From Theocolax elegans (taxonomy: Eukaryota > Arthropoda > Insecta > Hymenoptera > Cerocephalidae): DNA of 64,000 nucleotides. Within the stretch, counting starts at the first letter, position 1, and each line of letters opens with the position of its first letter. Below are positions 55,579-64,000 of this stretch, in pieces. The DNA lies in assembly GCA_026168455.1 (NCBI GenBank), contig CM047425.1, positions 20,042,648 to 20,106,647 of the forward strand, given 5' to 3'. The notes beneath the pieces are model-generated. The model saw only the letters and a list, made by a program, of their open reading frames with translations, was not told the origin of the DNA and made no database searches. The position numbers were made by a program, and so were the translations under genes.

Positions 55579-56289
55579 GACACACCGATATATGGACTGG
55601 GCGTCGAAGCTCTCACTGTGCAGTGGCTGATTGATGGCGCGACAATAACGCGCGAGAGCCCATTGACGCCCCGGGTACGGCAGTCCAGGGGTTCATTGTC
55701 CACAGATCCGCTTGGATAATGAGCGTGTCGTCGGCTGTGCCGTTACGCGACGACAAATCGCCCGACGTTTATACGATTAACCGATGCTACCATGCGACAA
55801 ATTCATTGTTTACCTTTCATTTTCGACGTTTTTACTATTTTCATTATTTATCTTTCCCGATTTCTTTTTTTACATTTTGACATTCTTTACTTTTTACAAA
55901 ATATGCTTTCTATAGAAATTGTAATAGGTTATTAGGTAAATGTAGTTAGATCACGGTCTTTTTTTTTCTTCAGTCGCTATTATGTATCTATTAATTCTAT
56001 TGTAAAAAATATTGATATACATTATACTATACGTATAAATGTTTTCGACGGTGGCGACGATAAAAATATCTTCAACCCAGTTTTGAACCAGGAAATCCAA
56101 TATCAGATTTCCAATGGGGCTACCCTGTTAATATCAATTCCTTGCCTATTTCTATCATTGAGATTAAGGAGGTTAATTACCTCGGTGTCTGACAAGCTGC
56201 ATAATTAATTTGGTGCTGCAAATTAAAGCAGTAGGAAAATCTTGATGGTAATGTCATAAAAAGCTCGTTATAAAAAGTAAGTTTACTAA

Positions 56290-56971
56290 CAAGGAGACCC
56301 TCATATGTTTGGGAAACGGATCATGCCCAGCTTGTAGTATATGTTTTCTAATATAAAAATATGAAAAAAGCCAGAGCCGCAGACTCTAACAATCATTTTT
56401 TCAAAAGTTATACGCTGTTAAAGCAAAATTTCCAAAAAATAGAGACTTCACTTTAAACGCTTGTAACTTCTAACCTATCAAATATTGACATTCAAACCAA
56501 AGTTTAATAAAAAGCTAAGATAAAATAGATATATTTTAAAAAAAAGTACGTTCAAATCCGTTGAAATGGAGCAGAGTTATAACCGAATTAATAACTAGAA
56601 GCAATTTTAAACAAAAATTGGGCAGTAACAAATTTTATTGATTTTTTTAAGCTAAATTTCTTCAAATTCTTGATTCGGCTATAACTCTGCTCCATTTCAA
56701 CGGATTTGAACGTACTTTTTTTTAAAATATATCTATTTTATCTTAGCTTTTCATTAAACTTTGGTTTGAATGTCAATATATGATAGGTTAAAAGTTACAA
56801 GCGTTTGAAGTCTAGTCTCTATTTTTTGTAAATTTTGCTTTAACAGCGTATAACTTTTGAAAAAACGATTGTTAGAGTCTGCGGCTCTGGCTTTTTTCAT
56901 ATTTTTGTATAAGAAAACATATACTACAAGCTGGGCATGATCCGTTTCCCAAACATATGAGGGTCTCCTTG
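56290..56971. mobile_element. CAAGGAGA-type foldback element, copy B (682 bp)
   Basis: Two 299-bp arms (56290-56588, 56673-56971) are near-perfect inverted repeats around an 84-bp spacer. Termini are CAAGGAGACCCTCATATG and its complement, flanked by TAA on both sides (56287-56289, 56972-56974). The 3-bp TAA duplication fits the TWA target of PIF/Harbinger transposons. Non-coding and apparently young, it sits about 0.7 kb upstream of the first GGT gene. Confidence 0.85.
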
Positions 56972-56974
56972 TAA

Positions 56975-57649
56975 GTTCTTTTGTAAAAATTTCATGTTAT
57001 CCTATCTATTTCCAAGAAGAAAATAATATATAAAAGCAAGTAAACAGTATGGTCTTCTCAATATTGGATAAATGAAATTCATGTATTTCAGTATTACCGG
57101 ATTTTACTCATTATGCATGTCTGATTCGAAGTATAAAATATAAGACAATAAATATAATATTGTTCATTCATGATTATTATTTAATATTAATCAACACAAT
57201 TCTTAGAATATTCGTATATGTTGTTTATTTGCATGTATGTATAGTCTGTTTCACTGATACTAAATCAACTAATAACCGCTACATCACTGATTACACAAGT
57301 GTGTTAAAAGTTTGCATCTATTAGCAATTACAATTAAACTATACAGCGATTCGTAAAAGACGAAAGTTCATTCAGATAGGGTTATTTCATTCGATTAAAA
57401 AATTTCTATATTCAAATACAATAGCGGAAGCTCTTTTGCAATTAAAATCATATGGAAATCAGTGAAAAATTACGAAGATAACGATGCGTTACACTTGCGT
57501 TTACACAAATTTGAGTGTCAATAAAACACGCCCATGTGGGACTCGTTCTGCAGGAAATAAATATATAAATCGTCGTATACATTGGAGTTATTGGTGTTAA
57601 GAACTCGGATCGAAAGTCGCGTTTATTTTTTAAATATTCGATCTCTAAC
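56975..57649 (+). other. Upstream region of the first GGT gene
   Basis: AT-rich sequence between the foldback element and the first coding exon, with no ORF of note. It must hold the promoter and 5' UTR of the gene; the only signal I can name is the TATA-like stretch at 57562-57570. Confidence 0.5.
57562..57570 (+). promoter_or_regulatory. Possible TATA box of the first GGT gene
   Basis: TATATAAAT lies about 80 bp before the proposed ATG at 57650, leaving room for a start site and a short 5' UTR. TA-rich words are frequent here, so support is weak. Confidence 0.35.
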
Positions 57650-57657
57650 ATGTATCA
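57650..57657 (+). other. 8-nt coding micro-exon of the first GGT gene
   Basis: ATGTATCA followed by a perfect GTAAGT donor at 57658. The acceptor TATATAG ends at 57743, giving an 86-bp phase-2 intron. Splicing puts Met-Tyr-Gln directly before the hydrophobic signal sequence. The second GGT gene has the same design with an 8-nt exon (61400-61407) and an 88-bp phase-2 intron, which is why I prefer this start over the unspliced ATGs at 57700 and 57724. Confidence 0.75.
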
Positions 57658-60600
57658 GTAAGTTTTTGAAATTAATAACTTTAAAGCGTACTCTCTGTGA
57701 TGTCCACATTTAAAAGTGCAATAATGTATATTTTTTTATATAGGTGTCAAAAAAACAAGTATAACATACTAGCAAAAATATTGCTTACTATTTTATTTTG
57801 TGGATCTATATCAAAAGCTAATCCAGTACCAACACCACTAACCCCCCAGATATTTGAAAAAGATGAACAGGGAACTTACGTACTTCGTCCATCAGAGAAA
57901 ACTGCAGGGCGTTACCAACATGTAAGGATTATCTTTATAATAATTAATCATACTTCAAATCTAATTGAACGTGCCTGGTCACACTATTTATAAATAAGTT
58001 ATAATGTTTAAGTCGATAACCATAAACAAATAAATAATAGAAAATCTTAGACGTTTCGATGGATATATTCTCTACGCTCTATCTTTTATTTATTAGGTAT
58101 AGATACTTTCTATTTTTGCAGTTGTATAATAAATGAAACATGACAATAACTTTATAATTAATAACAGTGGCGAATCTGAATCAATTTGTTTCTAAAAATG
58201 TTGTGGTTTAGTATAACGTTTATCCTTATTCGCAAATCTGATAACTATCAATAGCATGTATAAATACGCGCGCACACACATTCGTAAATCATATACGTAA
58301 ATTTCTTTCTTAATAAAACAAAACGTACAATAATTAAATACATAATAACCAATAGGCTGTTAAAATCATCAGTTTTAATTTCGAAATAATTTGTTTGTTA
58401 GAATCACTGATCTATTTAAATACTCGTTTCATCACTTCAAATATATAAAATTTATTTCGCAGGGAGCGGTAGCCACGAGTTCGAAACAATGCGCTAATGT
58501 TGGTGCTAAAATTCTAAAGAAGGGCGGATCTGCTGTGGATGCTGCAATTGCTACACTTTTGTGTGACGGTGTTGTCTCGTTACAAGGGTAATTATTTTAT
58601 ATATTATTTAATAAAATACATGAAAATTAGTAATTTCAAGAATTTGATAATATTGTGTTTTTACACAAAGATTGGGGATCGGAGGTGGATTCTTAATGAC
58701 CATTTGGGATTCCAATACACAGAAGGCATATTTCTTAAATGCGAGAGAATACGCACCGGCTGCTGCGTATGAGACAATATTTACACCGCAAAACAAAGAC
58801 GATGCTACTAAAGGTAATTAAACATTACATCAGAATACTGCAGTTATGAATATTATTTATTTAATAATACTTATCGCGAAAGATACGATTTATAAATGTT
58901 TTCGTAAGTGATGTTGCATTAATCAAATCAAATAAGTAAATAAAAAACATTGTTTAATTTATAATTTACGATTTAATTTATATCTTAGGTGCTAAATCCA
59001 TAGCTGTGCCTGGAGAAGTTGCAGGTTACTGGGAAGCTCATCAGAGATTCGGTAAATTACCATGGGCTGATCTTTTTGAAGATGCCATTAAAATTTGCGA
59101 AGAAGGTTCCAAAGTATCAAGATACGTAGCGAACGATATTAGAAAAATTGAAGCTGATTTAAAGAAACCACAATTCTCATCTTTGAAAAATATTCTACTG
59201 AGTCCAACTGATTCTAATAGTTTTGTAGATGTATGTACAAAATTTTATTTCCATTAAAGCAAATTGTTTCTTATTAAAATATATATAATATTAGAATATG
59301 CTACGTTCTAATCAATTATGATTTCAGGCGGGAGAAAAAATACAAAGGTTAAAATTAGCCAACACATTGAAGAAAATTAGAGATAATGGGAAAGATATAT
59401 TTTACAAAGGAGAAATAGCAAAAAAATTGGTTAAAGAAATTCAATCCGCAGGAGGAATCATCACGTTAAACGACTTTAAAAACTACGAGTATGTATTTAT
59501 AAATAATTTTCCGTTGCCTTTCCAAATTTTATCGATATATCAATTAAATATTATTATTTTTAGAGCTGAATGGAAAGAACCGGTAAATACAACGATTGAC
59601 GGCAAAATAATGTATTCCGCTCCAACACCAGGATCGGGTGCAATTCTTGGATTTATGATGAACATACTTCAGAAACTTATACCTGCGTCGAATGAAAAAG
59701 TCATGTGGCAGCGAATCGCTGAAACTTTTAAATGGGGTTATGCTAGAAGAACAGAGTTAGGCGACTTCACTGAAAGATCCGAATACGAGAATAAAAAAGC
59801 AATAGTAGACTGCAAAATCAGTTCGGAGAATGTAGAAGCTTATGAAAAAGCGGGTTATACTTTAATAGGACATGACAGTGACAAATGGGATAAAGATTGT
59901 TTAATGTGTAAGTTCATTTATGTTTAATTCACTTATATTCTTTAAAAATACGAGATAAAATTATTTATAATGATCAATGATATTTACAGCGGTATCTGTA
60001 AAAACTTTGTTAGACAAAAAATATGCGGATAAAGTAAGAGCTCTTATTAAAGATAATTGGACGTCTAATGATTATTTGCATTACAACGTAACTAGAGAGG
60101 GAAGAGTCGATTTAGGTACTGCGCATACTTCGGTTTATGCAGCTGATGGATCTGCTGTTTCTGTAACCTCTACTATTAATCACATGTGAGTATTTCAATA
60201 TTTTTCTTAATTCGCAATTTCGTGATAAACTACATCGTTATTTTGAATTTAAACAAATGATTATATTTTAGAATGGGCTCACTAGTTCGATCGGAATCAA
60301 CTGGCATCATTTTGAACAATCAAATGGATGATTATTCCTATCCAGGTATTGTTAGCGGGTTCGGTATTGAACCGTCAGAATTCAACTTTGTTAGAAAAGG
60401 AAGTACATTGCGCCCTATGAGTTCAATGGCTCCGACAATCATTGTAAGTACAATAGTATTATAATAAATATGACAAATAACGAAAAAAAGTAGATAGCTC
60501 ATTTCTATTTTGACGCAGTTGAATAAAGACAAAACGGTACGTCTTGTTATTGGATCAGCTGGAGGGACTAAAATTACTACGGGTATAGCTCAAGGAATCA

Positions 60601-60935
60601 TCTTCAATCTACTTCTGAATAAAGATATAAAATACAGCATTGATCATCCCAGGATTCATCATAACGTACGTGGTTGAAATATATTAAATTATACTATATT
60701 CTAGAAATTAAATTCAAATGTAACATTACTAATTTTTATCCAGCTTTGGCCAATGGCAGTACAAGTAGAACCTGACTTTAACAAAGATGTTGTAAAGTAT
60801 TTAAAAAATGTTGGACACGATATTGATCGTTGGTTAATTATGCAAAATACTTTATCAGCTATCGCAGTATACGGACCAAATGATATCGAAGCGAGCGGAG
60901 ATTATAGAAGAGAAGGTGGAACCGCTGGTTATTAA
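57650..60935 (+). CDS. Gamma-glutamyltranspeptidase-family protein, complete, 635 aa, 11 exons
   Basis: GGT enzymes cleave or transfer the gamma-glutamyl group of glutathione and related peptides, at the cell surface or secreted. Exons: 57650-57657, 57744-57921, 58463-58587, 58671-58813, 58989-59230, 59328-59488, 59564-59907, 59990-60185, 60272-60443, 60519-60665, 60744-60935; all introns GT-AG. A signal peptide (hydrophobic 11-23, likely cut after Ala28) leads in. By alignment to known GGTs, Arg129 (NAREYAP) binds the glutamyl carboxylate and Thr444 (GTAH) is the autocleavage site and nucleophile. Asn464, Gln483, Asp486, Ser516-Ser517 and Gly538-Gly539 line the substrate pocket; Gln483 matches the E. 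coli enzyme (human has Glu). It ends EGGTAGY, a family hallmark. About 65 residues longer than human GGT1, partly through an extra segment at about 355-400 with Cys369 and Cys398. Hymenopteran relatives include venom GGTs of Aphidius; venom use here is unproven. No stop or frameshift seen. Confidence 0.93.
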
Positions 60936-61053
60936 GACTGACCTATAACAAAATTATTTGTTATCTAGTATAATTTATTGAAATACTTAATGTTAATTTA
61001 TTTATTGTTTCGTCTATATAGGCTTATTGTAAAAAATAGGAATGTAAATAGAA

Positions 61054-61059
61054 AATAAA
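61054..61059 (+). terminator. Polyadenylation signal of the first GGT gene
   Basis: AATAAA 119 bp after the TAA stop at 60933-60935, in an AT-rich 3' UTR. It lies before the second gene's promoter region, so the two genes probably have separate transcripts. Confidence 0.65.
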
Positions 61060-61399
61060 ACATTTTTATGTATTACAAATAAAAAAATGTTGCTTCGCAC
61101 GATAGTTGTTTACAAAATATATGTAGTTTTTATTTTACAAACACGAATAGAAATGAATATGAGTTACACACACACACAGTAAAGATGTATAAAAAAATGT
61201 TACCATTTTTATAGAAATAAAACAAATGTTATTTTAGTGATAACAGCAACAAAGATAAAGTGCTATTGGTATATAAAATTTTATTGTTCATGCCTTGTCG
61301 TTTTAGAGTTGTTTGCAGTTAAAAGAGTGGTAACGTACACTAACTAGCATTGAATTAATATTCTATTTAAGAAGAATATTTCCTTTTATTATGTTTATT
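61060..61399 (+). other. Intergenic spacer between the two GGT genes
   Basis: About 340 bp from the first gene's polyadenylation signal to the second gene's start. AT-rich, with a short (CA)n run at 61168-61178 and the TATA-like element at 61272. No ORF. Confidence 0.6.
61272..61278 (+). promoter_or_regulatory. Possible TATA box of the second GGT gene
   Basis: TATAAAA, a good match to the consensus, about 128 bp before the proposed start codon at 61400 and in the spacer where a promoter is needed. Confidence 0.45.
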
Positions 61400-61407
61400 A
61401 TGAATCG
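61400..61407 (+). other. 8-nt coding micro-exon of the second GGT gene
   Basis: ATGAATCG followed by donor GTAAAT, joined across an 88-bp phase-2 intron to the acceptor AAACAG ending at 61495. This gives Met-Asn-Arg-Trp and then the hydrophobic signal core. The alternative is an unspliced start at 61467. The match in size, phase and position to the first gene's micro-exon supports the spliced form. Confidence 0.72.
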
Positions 61408-64000
61408 GTAAATTAAAACAATTATCGTACATATGATTTACGCTAGACATATAATTTTACACATTTATGTGCTTTCTGATTTATTCAATAAACAGGTGGA
61501 TAGTGATAAGGTTATTTATAATATTCTTCTTTTCTAATGTTATAACCTGCAAGGCTTCAATTACTGGTAAAAATGTTAAATCATTTGAAAAGGATGCTAA
61601 AGGATTTTATTTATTCCGTCCATCTACGACAACAAGTGGTCACTATCACAGGGTATGTGTCTTAAAATCGATTTTTATAAAATCTAAAATTTAAACGTTT
61701 TTTACTAATATACATATATTTATTAAAAATTTAGAACAATATTCATGTAATGTTATAGGCTGCTGTTGCCACGAATTCAAAACAATGTGCTAATAGTGGA
61801 ATAAAAATATTGAAGAAGGGAGGGTCGGCGGTTGATGCAGCAATCGCTACTTTATTATGTGATGGAATACTTAATGCCCAATCGTAAATATTTATTTATT
61901 TATTTACTAACGTAAGAAAAAAAATATATAATGCGGATAAAAAATGATCTATAATTATATTTAATTATAAAGAATGGGTATAGGAGGTGGATTTTTAATG
62001 ACCATTTGGGATGCAAAGGAGAAAAAGGCATACTTTTTGAATGCTAGAGAATACGCTCCATCAGCAGCAAAGGAAAGAACGTTTAGTACTTCAAATAACG
62101 ACGATTCTTTTAGAGGTAATATTATTTTTACTATTATTGCGTAAGATATTTAGTAAATTAATTTTTACGAAAAAAACACATATTTAATGCAATCTAATTA
62201 TATATTTAAGGTTTAAAAAAAAGTATTAAATGTACAATATACAATATAAATTTATCGCAATTAATCTTAGCATATTAAATTTGTAGGAGGTAAAGCAATT
62301 GCTGTTCCTGGGGAAATTGCTGGTTATTGGAAAGCTCATAAGAGATTCGGTAAATTACCCTGGGCTTCTCTATTCGAGGATGCCATTAAAATTTGCGAAG
62401 AAGGGCCACCTGTATCTAGATATGTATCCAATATAGTTAAAGGAATCAAATCAGATTTAAAAAAATATAAATCTCTCAGTAGCATTTTAATGAGCAAAAC
62501 AAATCGCTCAAGATATGCCGAAGTAAATAAAAATATATTTAAATTACGTACTTTGCATTTCATATACAGAATATCATCTAAATTAAATTCGTTATTACTA
62601 TAAAATACGTTATATTAATTTCCATGTTTTTTAATAATATCGGAGATTTCAATCCAAAAAAATTATTAATATTATTTTTTATTGTTAATGATAGATCAAT
62701 CAATGCATTGTCAAATAATCTGTATTAAAAAAATGTATTACAATATGTATAAAATTTTCTTTTTTATGTATTTTGCACAGAAGAGAAGTTACATTTTTAA
62801 ATATTAAGTAACAAACTAATTGTATGATATAGTATAAGTAAATTTAATATATTGAAAATTACGTGGATAGGTGAAACATATACACATATTATGTATTACG
62901 TATTATCTTGTAGGCTGGTGAAAGATTTGTTCCAAGATTAAAGTTGGCCGAAACATTAAAAAAGCTACGAGATCAGGGAAAGGATGTGTTTTACAAAGGA
63001 GAAATCGCACAAAAATTAGTCAAAGACATTCGAAGAGCAGGAGGTATTATTACATTGAATGATTTTAAGAATTACAAGTACGTAATAAAGGAACTATTTT
63101 TCATCATTGTTTATTTGAACATATATTTGTATAACATAATACGTAATATTAACAAATTTTCAAAAAATAATGTAGAGCTCAATGGAAAAAACCTGTTAAA
63201 TCAAAAATCGGTAAAATGGTAATGTATTCAGCGCCTTTACCAGGTTCAGGGCCAATTCTTGCCTTCGTGCTTAACATTCTAAAAAATCTCGTACCTACCG
63301 CACGAAACAAGTATATATTTTGGCAGCGTATCGCTGAAACCCTAAAGTGGGCTTTCGCTCGAAAATATGAATTAGGTGATTTTACTCAACGACTCAAATA
63401 TAAGCACAAATTTTCAGAGAAAAATTGTCTCATGAATAATTTAACAATTTATAAAAAACATTTTTCATACGAGATTATAGAGAAGAACGGATTAAAATGG
63501 GATAAGGATTGTTTAGTAGGTAAACGACTAACGATTATTCAATATAAAATATTGATGTTAATAAATTAAAAATTTTAAATGCATTTTACAGCGATAAGAG
63601 TAAAGAGGTTATTAAACGAAAATTATGCAAAAGAGGTAGCAGCACTGATCGAAGATAACAAGACGTTCAATAATTACGAACATTATAATATAACAAGAGA
63701 GGGTGTAAACGACGGAGGAACTGCTCATACTTGTGTTTATGCTAAAGACGGCTCGGCAGTTGCCGTAACTTCAACTATTAACTACCCGTATATTTCCATT
63801 AAATTAACAATATACATCTAACACTGAACGGTATTCGTTAAAATAATCAGGATTGATTGTTTAATATAGATACGGCTCGTATATCCACTCTCAATCGACT
63901 GGCATTATTTTGAACAATCAAATGAGTGATTACGCGTATCCAAGCACCAATGGGGTAAATCGCATTCAACCGCCGGAATTTAATTTTATTAGGAATTCAA
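61400..64000 (+). CDS. Second gamma-glutamyltranspeptidase-family protein, 3' end outside window
   Basis: Tandem paralogue of the gene at 57650-60935, about 465 bp downstream on the same strand. Exons: 61400-61407, 61496-61652, 61759-61883, 61973-62115, 62287-62522, 62914-63077, 63176-63519, 63592-63787 and 63870 to the window end; all intron phases match the first gene and several exons have equal length (125, 143, 344, 196). Signal peptide with hydrophobic core 9-19, likely cut after Ala23. Family residues kept: Arg122 (NAREYAP), nucleophile Thr436 (GTAH), Asn456, Gln475, Asp478. Differences: the first Asp of the MDD motif is Ser477, and the region after the active site has Tyr-Gly-Ser-Tyr-Ile-His. 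The extra segment before the cleavage site carries Cys362 and Cys390, spaced as in the first gene. No stop or frameshift is seen, so it is probably active. Identity to the first gene looks near 60%. The last exons lie beyond 64000. Confidence 0.92.

Larger units (their letters stand above)
41632..56286. other. AT-rich non-coding region with GC-richer islands
   Basis: No gene is recognised. GC-richer islands lie at about 42130-42370, 43260-43530, 44700-44940, 45780-46440, 50080-50530, 51830-52150 and 55300-55780. Some contain 60-103-codon open frames whose composition is driven by AG/CT tracts or TA-TG repeats. The remainder is very AT-rich. The islands could be regulatory blocks or unrecognised non-coding exons. 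Confidence 0.45.

Noticed and set aside
57650..60935. Recent horizontal transfer of GGT from bacteria
   Set aside because: Ten phase-consistent introns, an animal-type gene layout and a paralogue with the same structure argue for a normal animal gene family.
1..64000. CRISPR arrays, operons, ribosome binding sites, rho-independent terminators
   Set aside because: The window is eukaryotic; no spaced direct-repeat arrays or bacterial-type gene clusters are present.

Overview
This window is AT-rich eukaryotic nuclear DNA. Short GT-AG introns, AATAAA signals, non-LTR and LTR retrotransposon remains and many palindromic MITEs all point to an animal, most likely an insect. A hymenopteran (wasp, ant or bee) is my best guess, from the style of the repeats and from the tandem secreted gamma-glutamyltranspeptidase genes, but no single feature proves the order.

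Layout. Positions 1 to about 57.6 kb form a gene desert or very large intron: AT-rich DNA broken by GC-richer islands of 200-500 bp, with no exon I can defend. Its recognisable content is mobile DNA. There is a near-perfect 1.0 kb foldback element (10504-11499), a TTAA-flanked MITE (13839-14177), three members of a CACTGAG-type MITE family (17234-17464, 31518-31728, 40408-40571), a reverse-transcriptase fragment (18852-19229) and two tRNA-like A/B-box sequences (about 21.1 and 40.2 kb). Two CAAGGAGA-type foldback elements (40996-41628, 56290-56971) have 3-bp target duplications, and about 500 bp is directly duplicated around 40 kb. The centrepiece is a 6.2 kb minus-strand non-LTR retrotransposon (28594-34806) with 10-bp target duplications. 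A 1390-bp solo LTR with ACCT duplications and a 211-bp MITE with TA duplications are nested inside it, giving a readable insertion history.

Genes. The right end holds two head-to-tail, same-strand genes of the gamma-glutamyltranspeptidase (GGT) family. The first (57650-60935) is complete: 11 exons, 635 residues. The second (61400 to beyond 64000) is cut by the window edge. Both open with an 8-nt coding micro-exon spliced in phase 2 into a signal-peptide exon. They share every intron position visible and keep the catalytic threonine and most substrate-binding residues. Both also carry an extra two-cysteine segment just before the autocleavage site. They look like a recent local duplication of a secreted or membrane-anchored enzyme. 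Related proteins are known from parasitoid wasp and centipede venoms, but nothing in the DNA proves venom expression here.
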